64,000 bases of DNA from Streptomyces canus (lineage in GTDB: Bacteria; Actinomycetota; Actinomycetes; Streptomycetales; Streptomycetaceae). The position numbers and the translations under genes are program-made. Shown here one piece after another: positions 8,578 through 16,448 of this stretch. Position 1 is the stretch's first letter. Every line of letters starts with the position of its first letter. Below the pieces are notes generated by a model. That model saw only the letters and a program-made list of their open reading frames with translations. It was not told the DNA's origin and made no database searches. The stretch covers positions 186,001 through 250,000 of the forward strand of contig NZ_KQ948661.1 in NCBI RefSeq assembly GCF_001514145.1, given 5' to 3'.

Positions 8578-10842
8578 ATGGGGACAGGAGACACAAGGGT
8601 GCGGGGCCTGGCCGCCCGGGCCGGCGGCTGGAGCGCACGGCACCGATGGGCTGCCGTAGGTATCTGGGTGCTGTTCGTCGTTCTGGCGATGGGGCTCGGC
8701 TCGGCGGCGGGCCGGGTCGACGTCAAGGACAGCGACCAGTTGAAGGGGGAGACCCACACCGCCGCGAAGATCATCGAGGACGCCGGGATCGACGAGCCGG
8801 CCAGTGAGACGGTGCTGATCCAGGCCAAGGGCGCCGGCGGCAAGGCGACCGACTCCGACTTCAGGGCCGCCGTCGCCGCCGTGATGAAGGCGGTCGAGGG
8901 CACCGGCAAGGTCACGGACGTGACGTCGCCGTACGACACGAACACGATCTCGAAGGACGGCCGCAGCGCGCTCGTGCAGTTCGACATGCGCGGCGAGGCG
9001 GACACCGCCGGTGACCGGGTCGAGCCGGTGCTGAAGGCGGTCGAGGGAGTGCAGAAGGAGCACGGGTCGCTGCGGATCGAGGAGATCGGCGGCGCCAGCA
9101 TGATGAAGACGTTCTCCGACGCGTTCGGCGACGACTTCGAGAAGGCCGAGCTCTCCGCGGTGCCGGTGGCCCTCGGCATCCTGCTCATCGCGTTCGGCGC
9201 CCTGGTCGCGGCCCTGCTGCCGGTGCTTCTGGCCGTCAGCGCCATCATGGCGACCATGGGGCTGATGGGCGTCGTCAGCCATGTGATGCCGATGAGCGAC
9301 ACCGCCAACTCCGTGATGCTGCTGGTCGGTCTGGCCGTGGGCGTCGACTACTGCCTGTTCTACCTGCGCCGTGAGCGCGAGGAACGGCAGGCCGGACGGG
9401 ACCCGCAGACCGCTCTGCGGATCGCCGCCGCCACCAGCGGTCGCGCGATCATCGTCTCGGGTGTCACGGTGTGCGTGGCGATGGCGGGCATGCTGTTCAC
9501 CGGGCTCGCCGAGTTCGAGGCGATGGGCCTGGCCTCGCTGATGGTCGTGGCGGTCGCCATGGTCGGTTCCGTGACCGTGCTGCCCGCGCTGCTCTCGCTG
9601 CTGGGCGAGCGGGTCGAGAAGGGCAAGATCCCCTTCCTGCACCCGGACAGCCGGCTGCGCCGCAAGCGGAGCGGCAACCGGGAGAGCCGGTTCTGGACGG
9701 CCGTGCTGAAGGGTGTCCTCGCGAAGCCCGTCGTCTCGGTCGTGGTCGCGGCCGGCGCGCTGCTCGCCATCGCGGCACCCGCGCTCGGCATGAAGACCCA
9801 GAACCTCACCCTGGACCAGGAGTTCGGCGACTCGCTGCCGATCGTGCAGACGTACAACCGGGTCAACGACGCCTTCCCCGGCGGTTCCGATCCGGCCGAG
9901 GTGGTCGTCAAGGCGGCCGACATCAACGCACCCGAAGTCACCTCCGCGCTGGCCGACTTCAAGGAGCGGGCGATCTCCTCGGGCGCCTCGCGGGGCCCGG
10001 TCGAGATCAAGCTGCACGACGCGCAGAACCTCGCCTTCGTGTACGTCCCGCTGGTGGGCGGCTCCGACTTCGACAAGGCCGGTCAGAGCCTGGACACGCT
10101 GCGCGACGAGGTACGTCCCGCCACGCTCGGCAAGGTCGACGGTGTCGAGGCACCGATCACCGGACAGGTGGCGGGTTCCAAGGACTTCAACGACCAGCTG
10201 ACCGGAGCGGTCGTCCCGGTCTTCGCGTTCGTGGTGGTCTTCGCCTTCGTCCTGATGCTTCTGTCGTTCCGCTCGCTGACGGTCGCGATCACCTCGATCG
10301 TGCTCAACCTGCTGTCGGTGGGCGCCGCCTACGGCATCCTCGTCGCCGTCTTCCAGCACGGCTGGGGTGCCTCGCTGGTGGGCGCGGAGGGCGTCGGCGC
10401 CATCATCACCTGGCTGCCGCTGTTCCTCTTCGTGATCCTGTTCGGCCTGTCGATGGACTACCACGTGTTCGTGGTCTCCCGGATCCGCGAGGCACGCCTG
10501 CGGGGCCGTACGACGAAGGACGCGATCCAGCACGGCGTGGTCACCACGGCCGGTGTCGTCACCAGCGCCGCCGTCATCATGGTCGCGGTGTTCGCGATCT
10601 TCGGGACGCTGTCCATGCAGTCCATGAAGCAGATGGGCGTGGGCCTCGCGGCCGCGGTGCTGATCGACGCGACGATCATCCGGGGCGTGCTGCTCCCGGC
10701 GGTGATGGCGCTGCTCGGCGAGCGCAACTGGTACCTGCCGAAGTGGCTGAACCGGCTGCCCGACCTCACCCACGACGAGGCCGCGGACGCCGTGGCGGCG
10801 CCCGCGGCGCGGGACGACGAGGGTGAGCCTGTGAGGGTCTGA
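8578..10842 (+). CDS. MMPL family (RND-type) transporter
   Basis: 754 residues from the ATG at 8578, preceded by AAGGGGGC; the frame is open far upstream but codon pattern and the cytoplasmic start RGLAARAGGWSARHRW match MMPL N-termini. It shows the classic layout: one helix, a large extracellular loop, a block of about five helices (residues 180-370), a second loop and a second block (residues 530-725), with repeated motifs SVMLLVGLAVGVDYCLF and LFGLSMDYHVFVVSRIREA. MMPL proteins use the proton gradient to export lipids or drugs; the substrate here is unknown. Expressed alone and closed by a strong terminator. Confidence 0.92.
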   Translation: MGTGDTRVRGLAARAGGWSARHRWAAVGIWVLFVVLAMGLGSAAGRVDVKDSDQLKGETHTAAKIIEDAGIDEPASETVLIQAKGAGGKATDSDFRAAVAAVMKAVEGTGKVTDVTSPYDTNTISKDGRSALVQFDMRGEADTAGDRVEPVLKAVEGVQKEHGSLRIEEIGGASMMKTFSDAFGDDFEKAELSAVPVALGILLIAFGALVAALLPVLLAVSAIMATMGLMGVVSHVMPMSDTANSVMLLVGLAVGVDYCLFYLRREREERQAGRDPQTALRIAAATSGRAIIVSGVTVCVAMAGMLFTGLAEFEAMGLASLMVVAVAMVGSVTVLPALLSLLGERVEKGKIPFLHPDSRLRRKRSGNRESRFWTAVLKGVLAKPVVSVVVAAGALLAIAAPALGMKTQNLTLDQEFGDSLPIVQTYNRVNDAFPGGSDPAEVVVKAADINAPEVTSALADFKERAISSGASRGPVEIKLHDAQNLAFVYVPLVGGSDFDKAGQSLDTLRDEVRPATLGKVDGVEAPITGQVAGSKDFNDQLTGAVVPVFAFVVVFAFVLMLLSFRSLTVAITSIVLNLLSVGAAYGILVAVFQHGWGASLVGAEGVGAIITWLPLFLFVILFGLSMDYHVFVVSRIREARLRGRTTKDAIQHGVVTTAGVVTSAAVIMVAVFAIFGTLSMQSMKQMGVGLAAAVLIDATIIRGVLLPAVMALLGERNWYLPKWLNRLPDLTHDEAADAVAAPAARDDEGEPVRV

Positions 10843-10875
10843 GCCTTCCTCGCCGAAGGCTGAACACCCTTGTAC

Positions 10876-10914
10876 TGAGGGCCCGTTGGTGACCGGGGTA
10901 CCAACGGGCCCTCA
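10876..10914. terminator. bidirectional terminator, 15-bp perfect stem
   Basis: TGAGGGCCCGTTGGT at 10876-10890 and its exact reverse complement at 10900-10914 enclose a 9-base loop. It sits 33 bases after the MMPL stop and one base from the stop of the convergent glycosyltransferase gene, so it can end transcription from both sides. There is no U-tract, as is usual in Streptomyces. Confidence 0.9.
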
Positions 10915-10915
10915 C

Positions 10916-12109
10916 TCATGCGGGCAGTGCCGCCTCGATGAGATCGGCCGCCCTGCGGGTGCCGCCCTCCTGCGCCATCTCCGCCTGGATCTCCTTCAGT
11001 TTCCGGGCGACTCCGGGGTCGTCGACCAGCGCGAGGGCGGCCGCTTTCAAGGCCTCTGCGGTCGCCTCCTCGGTGTCGATCCGGCGGGCGACACCGAGGC
11101 CCTGGAGCATGTCCGCGTTGCCGAACTGGTCCACGGCCTGCGGTACGGCGATCATCGGCGTGGCGGTCGCCAGTCCCTCCTGGCTTCCGCCCGCGCCGGC
11201 GTGCGTGACGAACAGGTCGGCCTGCTTGAGGATCGCCAACTGCGGTACCCAGGACCGTACTTCGACGTTGTCCGGTACGGTGCCGAGTTCGGCCGGGTCC
11301 ACGTGCCTGCCGATCTGCAGCACGAGGTGCCAGCCGGGGAGGTCACCGAAGGCCCTGACGCATTCCTTGTAGAAATCGGGCCGCCGGGTGAACGAGGAGC
11401 CGAGCGAGACCAGCGCCACCTTCTCCGCCGCGGCCGGCCGCTGCCACTCCCCCTCGGCGCCGCGGTCGCCCTGGCAGGCGCCGACGAAGGTGTACACGCT
11501 CTCGTCGACCCGGTCGGCGTTCGGCTGCAGGGCCTTCGGGATCAGCACGAGAGAGCGGTCGGGACGGCCGACGAAGGTGTCCGGGTGCAGGGCGATGCCG
11601 TTCTCCTCCAGCCAGCTCTGGAACCGGGCGTAATAGGCCTGCCCGCGCTCGGACTTCTTCGGCTCGGCCCACATCGGCTCGGCGACCTCCTCCTCGTAGC
11701 CCCGCCAGGCGACGAGGTTCGGTGAGAGGGAGATCGCCGGCACGCTCCAGCGGTGGGCGAGGATCCGGGCCGGGTAGGCGGTGATGTCGTGCAGGACGAG
11801 ATCCGGTCGGTCTCCGGCGTACGCCTCGACCTGCTGTGGCAGGGCCTGGATCGCGTCGGCGAGGAAGAGTTCCACGTGATCCAGCAGCTCGGTGCCCCAG
11901 GCCGCCGGGTCGTCGTCGGGGCCGGGAAGGGTCGAGGTCCAGGGCTTCACCTCGGCACCGGTCTCGGCGACCTTCTCGGCGAACAGGGGCGGGACGGCGT
12001 ACGTGACCCGATGCCCGCGCGCCACGAGCTCCCGGATCACCTCGAGGCTGGGGTTCACGTGGCCGTGGGCGGCGATGGAGAACATGGCGATGTGCGAGCG
12101 AGTGGTCAT
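10916..12109 (-). CDS. mgt: macrolide glycosyltransferase (MGT/OleD family)
   Basis: 397 residues. The N-terminus HIAMFSIAAHGHVNPSLEVI contains the catalytic histidine region of GT1 enzymes, and the C-terminal half carries the sugar-nucleotide motif FVTHAGAGGSQEGLATATPMIAVPQ followed by DQFGNA. This is the signature of the MGT/OleD/OleI group, which transfers glucose from UDP-glucose to the 2'-hydroxyl of macrolides and so inactivates them. It is the second gene after an Erm methyltransferase, the same pairing as lrm-mgt of S. lividans. The start has no Shine-Dalgarno; a promoter in the spacer could give a leaderless transcript. Confidence 0.93.
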   Translation of the reverse strand: MTTRSHIAMFSIAAHGHVNPSLEVIRELVARGHRVTYAVPPLFAEKVAETGAEVKPWTSTLPGPDDDPAAWGTELLDHVELFLADAIQALPQQVEAYAGDRPDLVLHDITAYPARILAHRWSVPAISLSPNLVAWRGYEEEVAEPMWAEPKKSERGQAYYARFQSWLEENGIALHPDTFVGRPDRSLVLIPKALQPNADRVDESVYTFVGACQGDRGAEGEWQRPAAAEKVALVSLGSSFTRRPDFYKECVRAFGDLPGWHLVLQIGRHVDPAELGTVPDNVEVRSWVPQLAILKQADLFVTHAGAGGSQEGLATATPMIAVPQAVDQFGNADMLQGLGVARRIDTEEATAEALKAAALALVDDPGVARKLKEIQAEMAQEGGTRRAADLIEAALPA

Positions 12110-12158
12110 GACAGGAAGGCTAGACGAGACGAGACGTCTCGTGCAACTCGAATCTCCC
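12110..12158 (-). promoter_or_regulatory. candidate internal promoter and palindromic operator before mgt
   Basis: Read on the minus strand the 49-base erm-mgt spacer contains TTGCAC, an 18-base spacer and TAGCCT, seven bases before the mgt ATG, so a transcript would begin at or next to the start codon. A perfect 14-base palindrome ACGAGACGTCTCGT (12129-12142) overlaps the spacer and looks like a repressor operator. No ribosome site is present, which agrees with leaderless translation. All of this is read from sequence only. Confidence 0.45.
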
Positions 12159-12932
12159 TCATGCCACCAGCACCGCGTGCAGTCGCAGCCACTGCTCGGG
12201 CGGCACCGCTCCTACGAGTACGGCCCGGTCGAGACGGGCGGCTCGGAATGCCGCGTCGACCCGGCGCCGGGGGTGGGCCCGGCACAGCGACGCACGCAAC
12301 GAGCCGCCGACGCCCGAGAAACCGAGCTCCACCAGATGTCGCCAGCTGTCCTGGGCGCTGGGTTCGAGCAGCGGCGTCCGGCGGCGCTCGATCCGCAGGA
12401 TCCCCGTGTCCACCCGTGGCGCGGGCCGGAAACTGTGCCGACCGACCCGGCCCACCAGCCGCCATTCATGACGGGGCCAGCTCAGGACCGTCAGCTGCGT
12501 CCACCTCCCGTAGTCCCCGGTGCGCTTACGGGCGTACTCGAGCTGGGTGAGGAGTGTCGCGTCGGTGAGTGCGGGAGCCCGCAGACACCAGTCGACGATG
12601 TCCGCGGTGCGCGAGAAGGGCACGTTGCCGGCGACGGCGAACGGCGTGAGGGGCGGTCGGGCGCCGAGGAAGTCCCCTTCGACCACGTGCACGTGCGGGG
12701 TGTCCGAGAAGCGCTCCCGGAGCGGGGGAACAAGCCGCGAGTCGATCTCGTACGCGAGCAGACGGCGGCAGCGCGGGGCGAGCAACTCGGTCAACGCGCC
12801 TTTTCCCGCGCCGACTTCGAGCAGCAGCGGGGTCGGTCGCGGTACGGCGAGTCCGGCGAGGCGTGCGGCGGCACGACGGTCGGCGAGGAAGTTCTGCGAG
12901 AGCGCGCGGGAAGCGCGGGTGGGGCGGCCCAT
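12159..12932 (-). CDS. erm: 23S rRNA adenine-2058 N6-methyltransferase (Erm family)
   Basis: 257 residues. Erm/KsgA-type motifs are in order: SQNFLADR near residue 12, motif I LEVGAGKGALTELL, YEID, EGDFL, the catalytic GNVPF and FRPAPRVD. The group is that of Streptomyces ErmE/ErmO enzymes, which methylate A2058 of 23S rRNA and protect ribosomes from macrolides, lincosamides and streptogramin B. Mono- versus dimethylation cannot be told from sequence. An AAGGA ribosome site is nine bases before the ATG and is embedded in a potential stem. The gene is preceded by a leader ORF and followed by mgt, so expression is probably inducible. Confidence 0.93.
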   Translation of the reverse strand: MGRPTRASRALSQNFLADRRAAARLAGLAVPRPTPLLLEVGAGKGALTELLAPRCRRLLAYEIDSRLVPPLRERFSDTPHVHVVEGDFLGARPPLTPFAVAGNVPFSRTADIVDWCLRAPALTDATLLTQLEYARKRTGDYGRWTQLTVLSWPRHEWRLVGRVGRHSFRPAPRVDTGILRIERRRTPLLEPSAQDSWRHLVELGFSGVGGSLRASLCRAHPRRRVDAAFRAARLDRAVLVGAVPPEQWLRLHAVLVA

Positions 12933-12940
12933 GGCCAGTG

Positions 12941-12998
12941 GTCCTTGTCTTCCGTGACGGGAAACGGGCAGACGAAGGCCCCGACCGGAAGACTGGGG
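12941..12998 (-). promoter_or_regulatory. candidate translational attenuator sequestering the erm ribosome site
   Basis: GTCTTCCG (12947-12954) and its exact complement CGGAAGAC (12986-12993) can pair in the mRNA, and CCA/TGG pairs outside this stem can enclose the AAGGA ribosome site of erm (minus strand). This gives a stem between the leader ORF and erm, the arrangement used in translational attenuation of inducible erm genes. Energies were not computed. Confidence 0.5.
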
Positions 12999-13023
12999 AA
13001 AGAGAAGCGCGGACGCGCAGGCG

Positions 13024-13119
13024 TCAGAGGGTGTCGCGCCCCGGGCCGGTCAGGGCTCCGGGGCCGCGCCGCATCCGGATGGAGTGCGTGCAGCCCCGGC
13101 CGAGACCGGAGATGTTCAT
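13024..13119 (-). CDS. erm leader peptide, 31 residues
   Basis: An intact 31-codon ORF begins MNISGLGRGCTHSIRM and stops 91 bases before erm. A GGGAG ribosome site lies about 12 bases before its ATG. Erm genes under drug-dependent control are preceded by such leaders; the ribosome stalls on them in the presence of a macrolide or lincosamide and the mRNA refolds. The arginine-containing middle is the likely stall region, but that is inference. I do not recognise the exact peptide. Confidence 0.6.
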   Translation of the reverse strand: MNISGLGRGCTHSIRMRRGPGALTGPGRDTL

Positions 13120-13137
13120 CGCGTTGGAAGCTCCCAC

Positions 13138-13172
13138 GGAGGGCACGCTAGGCGCGGGCCCTCGACGCCGAC
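13138..13172 (-). promoter_or_regulatory. erm promoter with AT-rich WblC/WhiB7-like box
   Basis: On the minus strand TTGTCG and TAGCGT are separated by 18 bases, a SigA/HrdB-type promoter upstream of the leader ORF. Just before the -35 hexamer lies GGTAATTCGG, an AT-rich patch in an otherwise GC-rich region. WhiB7/WblC-activated promoters of antibiotic-resistance genes have an AT-rich AT-hook target a few bases upstream of the -35 element, and erm and mgt genes are known members of that regulon. Confidence 0.5.
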
Positions 13173-13184
13173 AACCGAATTACC

Positions 13185-14459
13185 TCAGCGCTGGTAGCGG
13201 GCCAGCACCAGGTTCCCGTCGTCCTCCAGACGTTTGCGCAGCTCACCGAGGCCGATGGCACCGCTGTAGTACTCCTGGAAGGCCGGTGTGGCGACCTTGT
13301 CCTTCCACTCCGGGTAGCCGCGGACGGACTGCGCGGGAGCCGTGGTGAGGTGGGAGGCCAGGGCCGTACCGGTGGCCCAGCCGTCCTTCGTGACGTGGAG
13401 GGCCGGATCGGCGAGCGCCTGCGTCCCCGTGGGCAGCATCCAGTCCCCCAGCGCCAGCCGGACCATGTTCTTGGGCCGGAGCAGGAAGTCGATGAACTCG
13501 GCGGCCTCCTTCTTGTGAGGGCTGTCCTCCGCCACGGACAGGGTCTGCGGGCTGACGCCCTGGGTGAGCCCGTCGGCGCCGGCCGGGGCCGGCAGCACCT
13601 GCCACCGGAAGCCCTTCGGCGCCTGCTGCGCGATCTGCTGACGGTAGGAGAACCCGAGAGGGACCATCGCGTACTTGCCGCCGAAGAAGCCGGGCAGGGT
13701 GTCGGAGCCACCGCTGCCGAGTGTGGTGGGAGAGGCGCTGTGATCGGTGTTCGCCTGGTCGTGGATCGTCCGGGGCACGGTCTCGTCGGCCTTCTCGAAG
13801 CGGATGGTGACCTTTCCGTCGGCGCCCCGGTGGAAGAGCTGTCCGCCGGCCGACAGCGACAGGTTGAGGGTCGCGCTGACGGGTTCCTTGAGCGGCCAGG
13901 CCACGCCGTACTTTCCGTCGCCGCTGAGCCCCTCGGTGATCCGCCGGAACTCCGCCCAGCTCCACGGGTTTTCGGGGGTGGGGATCCGGACGCCGGACTC
14001 CTTCAGCCACTCGGCGTTGGCGATGAGGACACGGGGCTCCTGGAGGAAGGGCACGCCGTAGACCCCGTCGCCGAAGGTGGCCGTCTCCCAACTCCGTTGC
14101 GGGATGTCCGACTTCAGACGCTGGGGCAGCAGGTCCGTGAGGTCCGCCAGGTAGCCGCCGTAGGCGAAGTCCGCGAGGTCGTCGGAGGCGTCATGGATGA
14201 TGTCCGGTGCCTCGCCGCCCTCGAAGGAGGTGAGCAGCTGGTCGTGGACGCTGTCCCAACTCCCCTGCACATACTCGACCTTCACGCCGGGATGCGTCGC
14301 GTTCCACTCCTTCACAAGTGCCTTGTTGGCCTCGACGGAATCCTCCTGCCAGGCAAGGGACTGGAAGCGGAGGGTGACACGGCCGTCCTCGGGCGTGCTC
14401 GTGCCGGTACACCCGGCCAGGAGCAGAAGGAGGACTCCGACGAACCAGCGGGCGCGCAT
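13185..14459 (-). CDS. carbohydrate ABC transporter substrate-binding lipoprotein
   Basis: 424 residues from the ATG at 14459, whose first bases overlap the permease stop. The signal MRARWFVGVLLLLLAGC ends in a lipobox (cysteine 17). The mature part is a family-1 sugar-binding protein: VTLRFQSLAWQEDSVEANKAL, EWNATHPGVKVEYVQGSWDS and the DIIHDASDDLADFAYGGYL cleft strand. It would bind an oligosaccharide or glycoside outside the membrane and present it to the two permeases encoded upstream. Convergence-free: the next gene downstream on this strand is the erm leader. Confidence 0.9.
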   Translation of the reverse strand: MRARWFVGVLLLLLAGCTGTSTPEDGRVTLRFQSLAWQEDSVEANKALVKEWNATHPGVKVEYVQGSWDSVHDQLLTSFEGGEAPDIIHDASDDLADFAYGGYLADLTDLLPQRLKSDIPQRSWETATFGDGVYGVPFLQEPRVLIANAEWLKESGVRIPTPENPWSWAEFRRITEGLSGDGKYGVAWPLKEPVSATLNLSLSAGGQLFHRGADGKVTIRFEKADETVPRTIHDQANTDHSASPTTLGSGGSDTLPGFFGGKYAMVPLGFSYRQQIAQQAPKGFRWQVLPAPAGADGLTQGVSPQTLSVAEDSPHKKEAAEFIDFLLRPKNMVRLALGDWMLPTGTQALADPALHVTKDGWATGTALASHLTTAPAQSVRGYPEWKDKVATPAFQEYYSGAIGLGELRKRLEDDGNLVLARYQR

Positions 14460-15292
14460 CAGCTCTTCACCGCCCCGGCCAACATGCCTCCCGTGATACG
14501 GCGTTGGATGATCGCGAAGATGATCAGCGAGGGAAGGGTGGCGAGGAAAGCGGCCGCCGCCAGGGGGCCGAGGTCGGCGACGCCCTCCGCGCCGATGAAG
14601 TGGGTGAGGACGACCGGCAGGGTCTGTTTGTCGGCGGTCTTCAGCAGCACCAGCGCGAAGAAGAACTCGTTCCACGCGGTGATGAACGCGAACAGTGCCG
14701 TCGCCACGATCCCCGGCGCGAGCAGCGGCGCCGTCACCGACACCAGGGTCCGCAGACGCCCGGCGCCGTCGACGGCCGCCGCCTCCTCCAGTTCGGTCGG
14801 CACGGCACGGACGTACCCGACGAGCATCCACAGAGCGAACGGCAGCGCCCACACGACGTACACCAGTACAAGACCCACAAGGGAGTTGATCAAATGGAGG
14901 TTCTTCAGCACCAGGAACAGCGGGATGATCACCAGCACCAGCGGGAAGGCCTGGCTGACCACCACCCAGCCCGTGGCGGCCTTCGCGAGCCGGGTGCGGT
15001 GGCGTGCCATGACATACGCCAGCGGGGTCGCGATCAGTACGGCGATCACGGCGGCGGCGGACGCGGCGAGCAGGGAGTTTCCGGCGGCGCGCAGCAGGGG
15101 CTGTTCGTCGAAGGCCTGGCGGAAGTTGTCGAGGGTGGGGTCCCGTGGGATCCAGGTGGGGTGCAGACTGCCCAGTTCTCGCGGGGACTTGAAGGCGGTG
15201 GAGACCAGCCAGAGGAAGGGGAAGGCGAGGAAGACGAGATAGGCGAAGAGGGCGGCGTACTGGCCGACGCGGCCGGTGGTGCTGGTCCTCAT
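14459..15292 (-). CDS. carbohydrate ABC transporter permease (MalG-like)
   Basis: 277 residues, six predicted membrane helices. The cytoplasmic EAA loop is ELEEAAAVDGAGRLRTLVSVTAPLLAPGI, diagnostic of CUT1 sugar permeases. Stop and start signals overlap with both neighbours (ATGA with the MalF-like gene, TGATG with the binding protein), so the three genes are one translation-coupled operon. No ATP-binding gene is present; in Streptomyces such importers normally borrow the shared ATPase MsiK. Confidence 0.93.
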   Translation of the reverse strand: MRTSTTGRVGQYAALFAYLVFLAFPFLWLVSTAFKSPRELGSLHPTWIPRDPTLDNFRQAFDEQPLLRAAGNSLLAASAAAVIAVLIATPLAYVMARHRTRLAKAATGWVVVSQAFPLVLVIIPLFLVLKNLHLINSLVGLVLVYVVWALPFALWMLVGYVRAVPTELEEAAAVDGAGRLRTLVSVTAPLLAPGIVATALFAFITAWNEFFFALVLLKTADKQTLPVVLTHFIGAEGVADLGPLAAAAFLATLPSLIIFAIIQRRITGGMLAGAVKS

Positions 15293-16233
15293 GCCCGGTC
15301 ACCTCCCGTTCGCTCCTTGAGCCGGCCGACCAGGAAGAGGGCGAGGAGGAGGGAGATCACGGCGACCATCACGAGGCCCATCGCGGCCGCGTAGCCGAAC
15401 TGGCCGTAGCGGAAGGCCTCTTCGTAGGCGAAGAGCATGGGGAGCCGGGTACGGCCGCCCGGTCCGCCGCTGGTCAGTACGTACACCAGGGCGAAGGAGT
15501 TGAAGTTCCAGATGAAGTTGAGGGCGGTGATCGCGAGGGCGACCGGCCGCAGGGCGGGCCAGGTGACGGTGCGGAATCGGCGCCAGGCGCCGGCGCCGTC
15601 CATGGCGGCCGCCTCGTGGAGTTCGCGTGGGGTGTTCTGGAGGCCGGCGAGCAGGGTGACCGTCGTCTGGGGCATCCCGGCCCAGACGCCGACGACGATC
15701 ACGGCGGGCAGGGCGGTGGACAGGCCGCTGAGCCAGTCGCGGCCGTCGCCGAGGCCGAAGGTGCGGAGGGTCTCGTTGAGGACACCGGCGTCCGGGTTGT
15801 AGACCAGCCGCCACATGACACCGACGACCACCTCGGGCATGGCCCAGGGGATGATCGCGAGGGCACGGGCGAGCCAGCGCAGTTTGAGGTCCTGGTCGAG
15901 CAGAAGGGCGAGGCCGAGCGCCAGCAGGAACTGCGGCACGGTCACCCCGACCGCCCACACCAGACCGATCCGGAACGACTCCCAGAACAGGGTGTCGTGC
16001 AGCAGATCCTGGAAGTTGAGACCGCCTATCCACTGGGTGGCCCGGGTCCGGCCCGACTGGGCGTCGGTGAAGGCCAGCAGAATCCCGTACAGCAGGGGTC
16101 CCACGCTCAGCACCAGGATCGGGATCAGCGCGGGCAGCACCAGGAACCAGGCCCCGCGGTCGGGAGGCCTGCGGTCCCCCTCGGCGCGCGGTGCGCCCTG
16201 CGCCGACCGCTCCGTCGCGGTCACCAAGGTCAC
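15289..16233 (-). CDS. carbohydrate ABC transporter permease (MalF-like)
   Basis: 314 residues from the GTG at 16233, chosen because GAAGGAG lies eight bases upstream; the open frame extends further with no good ribosome site. After a polar N-terminus (RRPPDRGAWFLVLPALIPILVLSVGP) come six helices and the EAA loop ELHEAAAMDGAGAWRRFRTVTWPALRP. First gene of the permease-permease-binding protein operon. No regulator or glycoside hydrolase is adjacent, so the sugar cannot be deduced. Confidence 0.9.
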   Translation of the reverse strand: MTLVTATERSAQGAPRAEGDRRPPDRGAWFLVLPALIPILVLSVGPLLYGILLAFTDAQSGRTRATQWIGGLNFQDLLHDTLFWESFRIGLVWAVGVTVPQFLLALGLALLLDQDLKLRWLARALAIIPWAMPEVVVGVMWRLVYNPDAGVLNETLRTFGLGDGRDWLSGLSTALPAVIVVGVWAGMPQTTVTLLAGLQNTPRELHEAAAMDGAGAWRRFRTVTWPALRPVALAITALNFIWNFNSFALVYVLTSGGPGGRTRLPMLFAYEEAFRYGQFGYAAAMGLVMVAVISLLLALFLVGRLKERTGGDRA

Positions 16234-16448
16234 GTCATCGGCTCCTTCGCACGGTTCGTGACGTTCCGGCCCTCCTGGCGCCTGGGCCTCCGTCATGGTC
16301 GTGAAGGGGGTATGCGCCGTCAAGGCAGCGCGCACACGGGCCCACCTGTGGGAATGCGAGACTGGCCGGGGGATGGCGTGAACTCGACGCCGTTCGCGGT
16401 GGCAATACACAGGCATGCGGGACATGTCAGGACCGGGAGGGCCGGACG

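Noticed and set aside
8380..10773. 797-codon antisense frame over the MMPL gene
   Set aside because: Histidine/arginine-rich shadow; sense strand has intact MMPL motifs.
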